The position numbers and the translations under genes are program-made. The notes beneath the pieces are model-generated. The model was not told the origin of the DNA, ran no database searches, and was given only the letters and a program-made list of their open reading frames with translations. A stretch of 34,188 nucleotides of DNA from contig NZ_JAHLEM010000227.1 in NCBI RefSeq assembly GCF_018883605.1, positions 1-34,188 on the forward strand, read 5' to 3'. The stretch comes from Streptomyces niphimycinicus (GTDB lineage Bacteria; Actinomycetota; Actinomycetes; Streptomycetales; Streptomycetaceae). Positions 7,350 to 15,901 of this stretch are shown here, piece after piece; the first letter of the stretch is position 1; every line of letters begins with the position of its first letter.

Positions 7350-7979
7350 ATGGATTCCTCGACGGGACCGGTGCCACGGCCGCGGGTGACCGCCCGGCTG
7401 CGGGCACTGCGCTTCGACACCGGCAGCCTCGCCCTGAATCTCGTGGCGACCCTCGGGCGGCGCGGCAGTGCCCCGATCGAGCGCCTCGGCACCCTCGGCC
7501 GGCTGCGGGAGTGGTGCGACGGCGTGGGGCTGCGGCTCCACGACGAGGCCGTCACCGATGAACTCCTCGCCGAGCTGTGGACACTGCGCGAGGCGGCGTA
7601 CGACGTGGTGGCGGCGGTCGTTCACGGCAGGGCCCCGTCGGCCGTGTCCGTGGCGCTGCTCAACGACCGGGCGCGGCCCGCCCCGCCACAGCCGCTGCTG
7701 ATGGCCACCGGCACCGGGGTCGGGGTCGACGGCGCCGATCGCCCGCTGTCCGGGCGGGAGCTGGAGTCGGTCGTCGTCCGCGATCTCATCGCGGTGCTCG
7801 GCGACCCGGAGCGGCGCGGGGCGCTGCGGATGTGCGACGCCTCGCTGTGCACGATGGTCTACCTCGATCACACACCGGGCGGACGGCGCCGCTGGTGCTC
7901 CATGCGGCTGTGCGGCAACAGCGCCAAGGCCGCGAAACACCGCGAGCGGCGGGCAGCCGCCGCCACGGCCCGCTCCTGA
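7350..7979 (+). CDS. CGNR zinc finger (ABATE-type) regulator
   Basis: A 209-residue protein with an N-terminal ABATE-type domain (LRFDTGSLALNLVATLG; LGRLREWCDGVGL) and a C-terminal CGNR zinc finger: MCDASLC followed by WCSMRLCGNSAKAAKHRERR, two C-x4-C pairs including the eponymous CGNR/CGNS segment. Members are putative transcription factors, abundant in actinomycetes. No ribosome binding site is visible. TACTAT at 7338-7343 places transcription initiation at about 7350, exactly on the second in-frame ATG, so the message is probably leaderless; ATG 7344 lies too close to the box. The adjacent divergent reductase gene is the likely target. Confidence 0.85.
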   Translation: MDSSTGPVPRPRVTARLRALRFDTGSLALNLVATLGRRGSAPIERLGTLGRLREWCDGVGLRLHDEAVTDELLAELWTLREAAYDVVAAVVHGRAPSAVSVALLNDRARPAPPQPLLMATGTGVGVDGADRPLSGRELESVVVRDLIAVLGDPERRGALRMCDASLCTMVYLDHTPGGRRRWCSMRLCGNSAKAAKHRERRAAAATARS

Positions 7980-7981
7980 TA

Positions 7982-8000
7982 CTCCCGGCGTTCCCGGGAG
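7982..8000 (+). terminator. Hairpin terminator after CGNR gene
   Basis: CTCCCGG (7982-7988) and CCGGGAG (7994-8000) form a perfect 7-bp stem with a 5-nt loop, starting 3 nt after the CGNR stop codon. Confidence 0.55.
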
Positions 8001-8052
8001 CGCCGTTTCCGGTGCGCCGCCCGGGGCACCCGAGGTGGCCGGAGGAGTGCCG

Positions 8053-8781
8053 ATGGCCGATGACAGCGACACCGACCCCGCGCCGAAGCGACGGCGCCCG
8101 GGCCGGGCGTGCGACGCCGGGGGAGTCGCGGCGGCCATCGCGCTGACAGGGGCGACCGGGGCGATGGACGCGATCAGCTTTCTGGCGCTGGGCGGCGTCT
8201 TCACCAGCGTCATGACCGCCAATCTCTCCCTGCTCGGCATGTCGACCGCGTCCCTGGACGCGACGCGGGCCCGGGACACCGCGATCGCCATGGCCGGATA
8301 CATCGTGGGTGCGCTGCTCAGCGGCCGGATCGTCCGCGGCCCCCGGCCCGCCTGGCGCGCCCGCTGCGCGCTCACGGTGGAACTGCTCGCGCTCGGCGGG
8401 CTCTGGGCGGCGTGGGCGGCGGCCGGCGGCCACCCCTCCGGCGGTCGGCAACTGGGGCTGCTGGCGGTGGCCGCGCTCGCCATGGGAGGGCAGAGCGGTC
8501 TGGTGCGGGCGGTCGGGCCGCCCGGCTTCTCCACCACCTATCTCACCGGCACCCTGACCGGGGTGCTGGTGGACGCGGTGCGCAGCGGCACGGTGCAACG
8601 GCTCAGCATCGCGTTGCTGGGGGCCCTGGTGGTGGGTGCCGCGGCGGGCGGGCTGCTGGTGGCCCATGCCGCGCCGGCCGCGCCCGCCCTGCCGACCGGG
8701 CTGGTCGCCCTCGTTCTGCTGGCCTCCCTGACCTCGCTGGCCCGGGACGCGCAGGGCCGTCTGTGGCCCCACGCCGAGTAG
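8053..8781 (+). CDS. DUF1275 (YoaK-type) membrane protein
   Basis: A 242-residue integral membrane protein of the DUF1275/YoaK family. After a charged N terminus of about 20 residues come about six hydrophobic segments, with the family signatures GAMDAISFLALGGVFTSVMTAN and FSTTYLTGTLTGVLVDAV. Its function is unknown; transport is commonly guessed. ATG 8053 is preceded by GGAGGAG at a 5-nt spacing. It stands alone between the CGNR gene and the transhydrogenase. Confidence 0.88.
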   Translation: MADDSDTDPAPKRRRPGRACDAGGVAAAIALTGATGAMDAISFLALGGVFTSVMTANLSLLGMSTASLDATRARDTAIAMAGYIVGALLSGRIVRGPRPAWRARCALTVELLALGGLWAAWAAAGGHPSGGRQLGLLAVAALAMGGQSGLVRAVGPPGFSTTYLTGTLTGVLVDAVRSGTVQRLSIALLGALVVGAAAGGLLVAHAAPAAPALPTGLVALVLLASLTSLARDAQGRLWPHAE

Positions 8782-8793
8782 GGTGCCCCAAGT

Positions 8794-8817
8794 CGGTTGA
8801 CGTCCGGGGCGGTTGAC
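8794..8817 (+). repeat. Direct repeat CGGTTGAC upstream of sthA
   Basis: CGGTTGAC occurs at 8794-8801 and 8810-8817, 16 bp apart. Either copy could include a -35-like TTGAC, but no good -10 box sits at the right distance. Possibly an activator site; weak evidence. Confidence 0.3.
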
Positions 8818-8866
8818 CGGCGATTCGCTCTTCCAGCAGGACGTCATCCGATGCCAGACTCGGTCC

Positions 8867-10270
8867 GTGACCGACTTTGACATGCTTGTGATTGGGTCCG
8901 GACCGGGCGGCCAGAAAGCTGCCATCGCAGCCGCCAAACTCGGTCGCCGGGTGGCCGTCGTCGACCGGCGGGAGATGGTGGGCGGGGTCTCCCTCCACAC
9001 CGGAACCGTTCCGTCGAAGACCCTGCGCGAGGCGGTGCTCTATCTCACCGGACTGACCCAGCGGGATCTGTACGGCCAGAGCTACCGGCTCAAGGACGAC
9101 ATCACCATCGCCGACCTGACGGCCCGGACCCAGCATGTGGTCGGCCGGGAGATGGACGTCGTCCGCAACCAGCTTTCCCGCAACCGGGTCGCGCTGTTCC
9201 CGGGCACCGGGCGGTTCGTGGACGACCACACCGTGGCCGTCACGGACGCGGACGGTCAGGAACAACTGCTGACCGCGCGGCATATCGTGATCGCTACCGG
9301 CACCCGCCCGGCCCGCCCCGCGAGCGTGGAGTTCGACGAGCGGACGATCATGGACTCCGACAGTGTCCTCAACATGGAGCGGGTGCCGCGCTCCATGGTC
9401 ATCGTGGGCGCCGGGGTGATCGGCATCGAGTACGCCTCGATGTTCGCCGCCCTGGGCAGCAAGGTCACCGTGGTCGAGCAGCGCGAGGGGATGCTGGACT
9501 TCTGCGACGTCGAGATCGTCGAGGCGCTGAAGTACCGGCTGCGTGACCTGGCCGTCACCTTCCGCTTCGGCGAGACCGTGGCGGCCGTCGAGCGCCATGC
9601 GCGGGGCGCCCTGGCCATCCTGGAGAGCGGTAAGAAGATCCCCGCCGACGCGGTGATGTACTCCGCGGGGCGCCAGGGGCTCACCGACGGGCTGGACCTC
9701 GACAAGGCGGGGCTCACCGCCGACCGGCGGGGCCGGATAGCCGTGGACGAGCACTACCGCACCGCCGTACCGCATATCTACGCCGTCGGCGATGTGATCG
9801 GCTTCCCGGCCCTGGCCGCGACCTCCATGGAACAGGGGCGCAGCGCGGCGTACCACGCCTGCGAGGAGCCGGTGAACCCGATCCACCATCTTCAGCCGAT
9901 CGGGATCTACAGCATCCCCGAGATCAGCTTCATCGGCCGCACCGAGGACCAGCTCACGGACGAGAAGGTGCCCTTCGAGGTCGGGGTGTCGCGCTATCGC
10001 GAGCTGGCCCGGGGCCAGATCGTCGGTGATGCGCACGGCATGCTGAAGCTGCTGGTCTCCCCGGAGGACCGGAAGCTGCTCGGGGTGCACTGCTTCGGCA
10101 CCAGCGCCACCGAGCTGATCCATATCGGACAGGCCGTGATGGGCTGCGGCGGCACCGTCGACTATCTGGTGGACGCGGTGTTCAACTATCCGACCTTCGC
10201 CGAGTCCTACAAGGTCGCCGCGCTCGACGCCACGAACAAGATGCGCGAGGTCGACCACCTGCGGGACTGA
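8867..10270 (+). CDS. sthA: Soluble pyridine nucleotide transhydrogenase, Si-specific
   Basis: A 467-residue flavoprotein of the disulfide-reductase superfamily. FAD is bound through VIGSGPGGQKAAIAAAKLG, NAD(P) through VIVGAGVIGIEYASMFAALG, and the C-terminal dimerisation domain includes HCFGTSATELIHIGQAV. In place of the redox-active Cys pair of lipoamide dehydrogenases it has GGVSLHTGTVPSK, with Ser and Thr at the Cys positions. This is consistent with SthA, which transfers hydride between NADPH and NAD+ without a disulfide, balancing cytosolic cofactors. GTG 8867 matches the family N terminus. No ribosome site is visible and CAGACT lies 6 nt upstream, so a leaderless message is possible. 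Confidence 0.88.
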   Translation: MTDFDMLVIGSGPGGQKAAIAAAKLGRRVAVVDRREMVGGVSLHTGTVPSKTLREAVLYLTGLTQRDLYGQSYRLKDDITIADLTARTQHVVGREMDVVRNQLSRNRVALFPGTGRFVDDHTVAVTDADGQEQLLTARHIVIATGTRPARPASVEFDERTIMDSDSVLNMERVPRSMVIVGAGVIGIEYASMFAALGSKVTVVEQREGMLDFCDVEIVEALKYRLRDLAVTFRFGETVAAVERHARGALAILESGKKIPADAVMYSAGRQGLTDGLDLDKAGLTADRRGRIAVDEHYRTAVPHIYAVGDVIGFPALAATSMEQGRSAAYHACEEPVNPIHHLQPIGIYSIPEISFIGRTEDQLTDEKVPFEVGVSRYRELARGQIVGDAHGMLKLLVSPEDRKLLGVHCFGTSATELIHIGQAVMGCGGTVDYLVDAVFNYPTFAESYKVAALDATNKMREVDHLRD

Positions 10271-10300
10271 GCCCCGGCCCGCCTCCCCGCCCGCCCGGAA

Positions 10301-10317
10301 TATCCCTTTTTGGGATA
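10301..10317. promoter_or_regulatory. TATCCC-N5-GGGATA inverted repeat upstream of dnaK paralogue
   Basis: A perfect 6-bp inverted repeat with a T5 spacer lies 30 bp before the dnaK start. GATACT at 10314-10319 could be a -10 box overlapping its right arm. It matches neither the HspR site (HAIR) nor CIRCE. An operator is likelier than a terminator because no T tract follows the stem. Confidence 0.45.
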
Positions 10318-10346
10318 CTGGGAGGCAGACCGGGAGGAGGGCTCAG

Positions 10347-12251
10347 ATGACCCGCGCAGTCGGTATTGACCTGGGTACGACGAACTCGGTCGTATCCGTC
10401 CTGGAGGGTGGCGAGCCGACCGTCATCACCAACACCGAGGGGACCCGGACCACCCCCTCGGTGGTGGCCTTCGCCAAGAACGGCGAAGTGCTGGTCGGCG
10501 AGGTCGCCAAGCGCCAGGCGGTGACGAACGTGGAGCGCACCGCGCGCTCGGTCAAGCGCCACGTGGGCGAGGACCGGTGGCGGTTCCCGGTCACCGGCGA
10601 CATCGACGGCAAGCGCTACACCGCGCAGGAGATCTCCGCGCGGGTGCTCCAGAAGCTCAAGCGCGATGCCGAGGCGTATCTCGGCGAGGACGTCACGGAC
10701 GCCGTGATCACCGTCCCCGCGTACTTCAACGACTCCCAGCGCACCGCCACCAAGGAGGCGGGCGAGATCGCCGGGCTGACGGTGCTGCGGATCATCAACG
10801 AGCCGACGGCCGCCGCCCTGGCGTACGGGCTGGACAAGGAGAACGACCAGACCATCCTGGTCTTCGACCTCGGCGGCGGCACCTTCGATGTCTCGCTGCT
10901 GGAGATCGGCGAGGGGGTGGTGGAGGTCAAGGCCACCAATGGCGACACCCACCTCGGCGGCGACGACTGGGACCAGCGGATCGTGGACCATCTGGTCACC
11001 CGCTTCAAAGGCGGCTACGGCGTCGATCTGGCCAACGACAAGATGGCGGTCCAGCGGCTGCGCGAGGCGTCCGAGAAGGCCAAGATCGAGCTCTCCGCGG
11101 CCAGCGAGACCACGATCAACCTGCCGTACATCACCGCGTCCGACGCGGGCCCGCTGCATCTGGACGAGAAGCTCACCCGCTCCCAGTTCCAGCAACTGAC
11201 CGAGGACCTCCTGGAGCGCTGCAAGGCCCCCTTCCACCAGGCGATCAAGGACGCCGGGATCAAGATCTCCGATATCGACCATGTGATCCTGGTCGGCGGC
11301 TCCACCCGGATGCCCGCCGTGACCGGCCTGGTCAAGGAGCTGACCGGCAAGGAGCCGCACAAGGGCGTCAACCCCGACGAGGTAGTGGCGATCGGCGCCT
11401 CCCTCCAGGCCGGTGTCCTCAAGGGCGAGGTCAAGGACGTCCTGCTGCTGGACGTCACCCCGCTGTCCCTCGGCATCGAGACCAAGGGCGGCATCATGAC
11501 CAAGCTGATCGAGCGGAACACCACGATCCCGACCAAGCGCTCGGAGGTCTTCACCACGGCCGAGGACAACCAGCCGTCGGTGCAGATCCAGGTCTTCCAG
11601 GGCGAGCGCGAGATGGCCTCGTACAACAAGAAGCTCGGGATGTTCGAGCTGACCGGCCTGCCGCCGGCGCCGCGCGGGGTGCCACAGATCGAGGTCGCCT
11701 TCGACATCGACGCCAACGGCATCATGCATGTCTCCGCCAAGGACCTCGGCACCGGCCGGGAGCAGCGGATGACCGTCACCGGCGGCTCCGCGCTGCCGAA
11801 GGACGACATCGACCGCATGATGCGGGAGGCCGAGAGCTACGCGGAGGAGGACCACAAGCGCCGCGAGGCCGCCGAGACCCGCAACCAGGCCGAGGCACTC
11901 GTCTACCAGACCGAGAGGCTGCTGCGGGACCAGGCGGACAAGGTGCCGCAGGACGTCCGGCAGGAGGCCGAGGCGGCGGTCGCGGAGCTGAAGGGGACAC
12001 TCGAGGGCGAGGACACCAACGCGATCCGCGAGGCCACCGAGCGGACCGCCACCGTCGGGCAGCGGATCGGCACCGCCATCTACGCCCAGGCCCAGCAGTC
12101 CGGCTCGTCCGACGGCGGAGCGAGCGGCTCGGCGGGCGGCTCCTCCGGTGACGGCGGGGGCCGGGCCCACACGACCGACGAGGAGGTCGTGGACGCGGAG
12201 ATCGTCGACGACGAGAAGAGCGGGGACGAGCCCAAGGGGGGCGCGGGCTGA
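10347..12251 (+). CDS. dnaK: Hsp70 chaperone DnaK (second, stand-alone paralogue)
   Basis: A 634-residue Hsp70. The ATPase domain (about 1-370) starts with AVGIDLGTTNSVVSVLEGGE and contains VFDLGGGTFDVSLLEIG and ILVGGSTRMPAV; the substrate-binding domain follows from about 370 (DVTPLSLGIETKGG), then a helical lid and a Ser/Gly-rich linker ending in a VVDAEIVDDEK tail typical of actinobacterial DnaK. ATG 10347 has GGGAGGAGG upstream. The usual partners grpE, dnaJ and hspR are absent next to it, so this is probably the extra copy found in many streptomycetes rather than the housekeeping operon gene. The different upstream repeat suggests regulation independent of HspR. It converges on the binding-protein gene at 12304. 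Confidence 0.92.
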   Translation: MTRAVGIDLGTTNSVVSVLEGGEPTVITNTEGTRTTPSVVAFAKNGEVLVGEVAKRQAVTNVERTARSVKRHVGEDRWRFPVTGDIDGKRYTAQEISARVLQKLKRDAEAYLGEDVTDAVITVPAYFNDSQRTATKEAGEIAGLTVLRIINEPTAAALAYGLDKENDQTILVFDLGGGTFDVSLLEIGEGVVEVKATNGDTHLGGDDWDQRIVDHLVTRFKGGYGVDLANDKMAVQRLREASEKAKIELSAASETTINLPYITASDAGPLHLDEKLTRSQFQQLTEDLLERCKAPFHQAIKDAGIKISDIDHVILVGGSTRMPAVTGLVKELTGKEPHKGVNPDEVVAIGASLQAGVLKGEVKDVLLLDVTPLSLGIETKGGIMTKLIERNTTIPTKRSEVFTTAEDNQPSVQIQVFQGEREMASYNKKLGMFELTGLPPAPRGVPQIEVAFDIDANGIMHVSAKDLGTGREQRMTVTGGSALPKDDIDRMMREAESYAEEDHKRREAAETRNQAEALVYQTERLLRDQADKVPQDVRQEAEAAVAELKGTLEGEDTNAIREATERTATVGQRIGTAIYAQAQQSGSSDGGASGSAGGSSGDGGGRAHTTDEEVVDAEIVDDEKSGDEPKGGAG

Positions 12252-12303
12252 CCGGCACCGCCTCCTCGGCCGTCCCGGCCGCCATCGCCTCGCCCGCGGT
12301 CCG

Positions 12304-13788
12304 TCACTGCTTTCTGGCCGGCTCGCCCCGTCGTGCCGATACCTCCACCAGCTCCGAGCGCCCCTTCGCGTTGAGATGCAGGATCGGAATGGCCTTGTTC
12401 CGTGGATTGCCATCGTTCTCGAACGAGATGAACCCGCCGGCCCCCGGCACCTGGTGGCTGTCCATCTGGTGGAACATCCGCGCCACCGATTCCCCGGTCA
12501 CCTCGCCCTGCGAGCCGTTGGCCATCTGGATGCCCTGGGCGGCGGTGAGCACCGCGTCATGCGCCATGATGGCCTGGCCGTCATGGCGCGGGTCGCTCGG
12601 GAACCACTGATCCAGCGACCCGCCCGGCTGGAAGTGGCGGGCCGAGGGACCGGAGACGGATTTGGGGTCCTTCTGCCACATATCGGGGTGCGCCAGACCT
12701 GTGTAGAACACCTCCACCCCGGTGTCGGCGGCGTGTCGGAGTTCCTTGGCGGTGAGGTTGGTGGTGTCGTCACCGGTGATCACCTTGAACTTCCGCTCCT
12801 GGCACGACCGGTTGGCGATCCAGTCCAGGAACCGGGTGAGGTGCTTGCCGCGGCCCGCGAAGAAGACCGCCTGCGGCTTCTGTCGGCATAGCTGGTCCGA
12901 CATATAGCGCATCTCGTTCTGCCAGGCGCTGCGCACCGAGGAGTCGTACCTCATCCGGTCCGCCACCAGCCGATGGCCCTCGGCGTCCTGGAAGACCTCG
13001 GTGAAGGCGCGCCCCAGCGACTTGGCGTAGTAGTTGCCCTGCGCGTCGTCCTGGACCACCACCGCCGTACGGACCTTCTCCTTCTTGAGGTACGCGGAGG
13101 CGGCGTACGCCTCGTCCACATTGGTCGGGGAGACCCGGACGAACCCCTTGATGCCCTCGATGTTGGTGGCCGTCATGGTGCTGGCGACCAGGGCGAGACC
13201 GTGGGCCGACAGCCGCTTCAGCGCGCGCAGGCTCTCCTGGGTGCTGGGGCCGAGTCCGGTGACCGCGACCAGCTTGTCGGCGGAGGTCTTCCGGTCGATC
13301 AGCTCGTCGACGGTGTGTTCCCAGTGGCCCGCGTTGCTGCCCATATTGGCGATCAGCAGCTTGATCTTGGGGGAGGAGCGGAGATCGCCTTGGTTGTGCC
13401 GGCGCTGTGCCAGATAGGCGCCCTCCAGCTCGTGCCGGACCGATTCCTCGGAGTTGCTGTCGTCGTCGGTCAGGGTGAAGGAGGTCATATAGGCGACGCT
13501 GACATACGGATCCTTGTCGGCGTCCTTCTCCACCCGGTCGTTCTCCGCCTTGATCTTCTCCTCGACGGCCTTCAGATGCCCGGCGAAGTGGTACGAGCCG
13601 TCGGTGACACCCACGCACTCGCGAGCCTCGCCCATCTTGACGACGCCGTCGCCGCACCGCGCCCGCTTCTCCTGGATCCAGTTCACGGTGAGGGGGACCG
13701 CCACCCCGAGCAGTGCGACGACGATCACGCCGATCACCACCCGGCGCACGATATGCAGTGGCCATTCCAGTCTCGGCACCGGTCTCAC
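12304..13788 (-). CDS. Membrane-anchored periplasmic-binding-type protein (ABC substrate-binding-like)
   Basis: A 494-residue protein with a short basic N terminus, one transmembrane segment (about residues 15-35, VVIGVIVVALLGVAVPLTVN) and a large extracytoplasmic domain resembling type 1 periplasmic binding proteins of the branched-chain amino acid class. Visible matches include LLIANMGSN, LVAVTGLGPSTQESLRAL, GFVRVSPTNVDEAYA and AIMAHDAVLTAAQGI. Two Cys just outside the membrane (RCGDG...ECVGV) could form a disulfide. There is no lipobox and no ABC permease or ATPase nearby, so a sensor or ligand-presenting role is as likely as transport. GTG at 13788 overlaps the TGA of the upstream gene (GTGA), showing tight coupling; GTG 13779 is the alternative. 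Confidence 0.8.
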   Translation of the reverse strand: MRPVPRLEWPLHIVRRVVIGVIVVALLGVAVPLTVNWIQEKRARCGDGVVKMGEARECVGVTDGSYHFAGHLKAVEEKIKAENDRVEKDADKDPYVSVAYMTSFTLTDDDSNSEESVRHELEGAYLAQRRHNQGDLRSSPKIKLLIANMGSNAGHWEHTVDELIDRKTSADKLVAVTGLGPSTQESLRALKRLSAHGLALVASTMTATNIEGIKGFVRVSPTNVDEAYAASAYLKKEKVRTAVVVQDDAQGNYYAKSLGRAFTEVFQDAEGHRLVADRMRYDSSVRSAWQNEMRYMSDQLCRQKPQAVFFAGRGKHLTRFLDWIANRSCQERKFKVITGDDTTNLTAKELRHAADTGVEVFYTGLAHPDMWQKDPKSVSGPSARHFQPGGSLDQWFPSDPRHDGQAIMAHDAVLTAAQGIQMANGSQGEVTGESVARMFHQMDSHQVPGAGGFISFENDGNPRNKAIPILHLNAKGRSELVEVSARRGEPARKQ

Positions 13789-15767
13789 CCCTCGCCCGCG
13801 CTCGTCAGCGGATGGCGCCAGTGGCGGTACCGCTCCGCCTCGTTGAACAGGGCCACGATGTCGTTCCTCCGCAGTCGTGAGAGCTGGTTGAACCCGTCGG
13901 CGATCATGTCGTTGAGCCGCATTCCGGGGTCGGCCAGCGGATCGCTCCACACCCAGCGCACCGTGATCAGCTCCCGGATCACCGAGGCGGCGGTGACCGC
14001 CTCCGGAGGCTCCTCCGGGGCGAGGCCGGCGAGCAGCTCCAGCGGTCCGCCGGCCTGGCCCAGCCGGTTGGGCGCGGCCGTGATCGTGTTGAACTCGCTG
14101 ATCCACTGGGCCGCGGGCACCGTCGGGAAGCGCGCCACCAGATAGCCGGTCACCTCGTCGATCCGCTCGGCCGCCAGCCGGTGGTACATCTCCTGGACGG
14201 TGCGCCCCTCGGACCTGAAGTGCTCGGCCAGCAGCTCGTGCACCGCGTCCCAGTCGTCCGGACGCGCGGCCAGCCGCCACAGCAGCAGCCGCCGCGGCCA
14301 GGGGTGGAGGGCCGGGGTCACCGTGCCCGGGCTGTGCAGCAGCCAGCGGCCGCGGACCTCGCCGAACAGCGAGTCGCCCGAGCCCAGCAGCCGGGTGCCG
14401 ATGGACAGATCGCGCGCCGCCGCGCACTCCTCCAGCGCCGCCCGCTGCATGGGGTCGAAACCGCGCAGCAGATGGTCCAGGGCGGCCTCCACCAGCGTCC
14501 GGGTGTCCTCGCCCTCCCGCGGCGTACGGTCCGGCAGGGTGCGCAGCCAGCGGTCCTGCTCGGCGCCGTCCTCGGTGGGCACGGTCGAATGCCGGAACAG
14601 CTCGAGGACCTGGCTGACCGCCCGGGGGAGCCCCGCGGTCAGCCGGTGGATGAAGGGCGCGAGCCGGGTGAACGGCGCGAGGTCGGGGTGGTGGCGCAGC
14701 TCCAGCTCGATCCGGATGCGCACCTCGTCCAGATTGAGATCGCGCAGCCGCAGCGGATACCACCAGGTGTCATCGCTGTCCCGGCCCGGCCGGTGCTCCG
14801 TCCAGTCCGTGAGGGAGGCCCGGTCCGGGCCGCGCAGCCGCCAGGGCCACTGATCGCCGGTGGCCGGGCCCCAGCGGGGCAGCCATCGGTTGGAGCTGGC
14901 CACGACGGTGAGCGGATCGCAGTCGGCGCCCGCCACCACGGAGTCGTCATGACGGGCCCGGATCAGCAGATCGAGGAAGCGACGGCCGTACTCCGTATGG
15001 GAGTTGTCGAGCAGCAGCAGATAGGAGCGGGGCATGAACGAGTGGCGCACATTGCCGCGCATATCCTCCAGCAGGGCCGAGAACAGCACCCGGTCCAGCC
15101 GCTCCTGATCGTCCTCGTCCCCGTCGTGGCGCCACAGGTTGAGCTCGACCAGCGCCTCCCACGGATCGCGGCTCTGGAGCAGCGGATGGCCGCCGTACCA
15201 GGCGGCGCTGCTGGTGAACTTGCGGCCCGGCAGCCGCCTCCGGCCGCGCCGCAGCGCGTCCCGCAGCAGCGCGAGCGCCGCCGTGGAGGCTCCGTCGGGG
15301 GCGCCCACGGCGCCTCCGGCCACTTCGAAGAAGGCGGCGAGATAGTCGCCGTAACGCGCCTCCGCCCGCTCCTGGAACGCGTCCAGCTCCCGCCGGATAT
15401 TGCGCCGCCCCTCGGCCAGGCTCGTCATCCGCAACTGGTGGTCCGAGGCGAGCAGACCGAGGGTGAGCCGCGGGAAGTGGGAGCGGCGGTAGCGCGGAAG
15501 CTTGCGCTCCAACTGGCGGGCGATCAGCGCCAGCCCGTACCGCGGCAGCAGCGACTGCTCACCGCCGAGATTGATATACGCGAACGGCGTCTCGGGCCCG
15601 AATTTCTCCATCAGCGCGCCATGGGCCTCGCTGGCCCCACTGCCGCGCGGCCCCAGCAGCATGATCACCGGCCGCTCGTCGGCGGGCCCCAGCCTGAGAC
15701 ACTCTCCGACCAGACTGATGATCCCGCTGCGGCCTCTTAAGCCCACACCCATACCGGATTCCGCCAC
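13785..15767 (-). CDS. STAND/AAA-like protein with degenerate Walker A motif
   Basis: A 660-residue cytosolic protein of uncertain family. The start resembles P-loop NTPases: a hydrophobic strand PVIMLLGPRGSGAS places G39 to S46 at the Walker A position, but the invariant Lys is Ala45. A Walker-B-like strand YLLLLDNSH lies near residue 270, and TVVASSNRWLPR near 310 resembles a sensor strand. The C-terminal half is helical and rich in Leu, Arg and Trp, with no recognised domain or membrane segment. GTG 15767 begins the conserved part. It is coupled by a 4-nt overlap to the membrane-anchored binding protein downstream, so the two probably work as a pair. A catalytically dead or atypical nucleotide-binding switch is the likeliest reading; function unknown. 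Confidence 0.7.
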   Translation of the reverse strand: MAESGMGVGLRGRSGIISLVGECLRLGPADERPVIMLLGPRGSGASEAHGALMEKFGPETPFAYINLGGEQSLLPRYGLALIARQLERKLPRYRRSHFPRLTLGLLASDHQLRMTSLAEGRRNIRRELDAFQERAEARYGDYLAAFFEVAGGAVGAPDGASTAALALLRDALRRGRRRLPGRKFTSSAAWYGGHPLLQSRDPWEALVELNLWRHDGDEDDQERLDRVLFSALLEDMRGNVRHSFMPRSYLLLLDNSHTEYGRRFLDLLIRARHDDSVVAGADCDPLTVVASSNRWLPRWGPATGDQWPWRLRGPDRASLTDWTEHRPGRDSDDTWWYPLRLRDLNLDEVRIRIELELRHHPDLAPFTRLAPFIHRLTAGLPRAVSQVLELFRHSTVPTEDGAEQDRWLRTLPDRTPREGEDTRTLVEAALDHLLRGFDPMQRAALEECAAARDLSIGTRLLGSGDSLFGEVRGRWLLHSPGTVTPALHPWPRRLLLWRLAARPDDWDAVHELLAEHFRSEGRTVQEMYHRLAAERIDEVTGYLVARFPTVPAAQWISEFNTITAAPNRLGQAGGPLELLAGLAPEEPPEAVTAASVIRELITVRWVWSDPLADPGMRLNDMIADGFNQLSRLRRNDIVALFNEAERYRHWRHPLTSAGEG

Positions 15768-15804
15768 GTGCCCCCGTCCCCCCGTCGGCCCCCCGTCGGC
15801 AACT

Positions 15805-15823
15805 CGTGGGGTCTTTACCCACG
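15805..15823. promoter_or_regulatory. CGTGGG-N7-CCCACG inverted repeat, candidate operator
   Basis: A perfect 6-bp inverted repeat lies about 40 bp upstream of the P-loop-like gene (minus strand). An AT-rich CTATAG stands about 10 bp further upstream at 15834-15839 and could be part of a -10 region. Ligand unknown. Confidence 0.35.
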
Positions 15824-15901
15824 TTCGCCCCTTCTATAGCCGACCGTTCCCAACGTACCCCGAGTATGGCCGATGCCGACATCCCCTTTACCGGCCACGC
15901 G

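Noticed and set aside
8867..10270. Dihydrolipoamide dehydrogenase or mycothione reductase
   Set aside because: The redox-active Cys pair is absent (GGVSLHTGTVPSK), which fits the soluble transhydrogenase.
10301..10317. CIRCE or HAIR heat-shock operator upstream of dnaK
   Set aside because: Neither TTAGCACTC/GAGTGCTAA nor CTTGAGT/ACTCAAG is present; the repeat is a different sequence.
12304..14763. One 819-codon minus-strand protein covering the binding protein and part of the P-loop-like gene
   Set aside because: The first 320 codons are out-of-frame Arg/Pro/Ala-rich sequence inside the 660-residue gene; the binding protein starts at GTG 13788.
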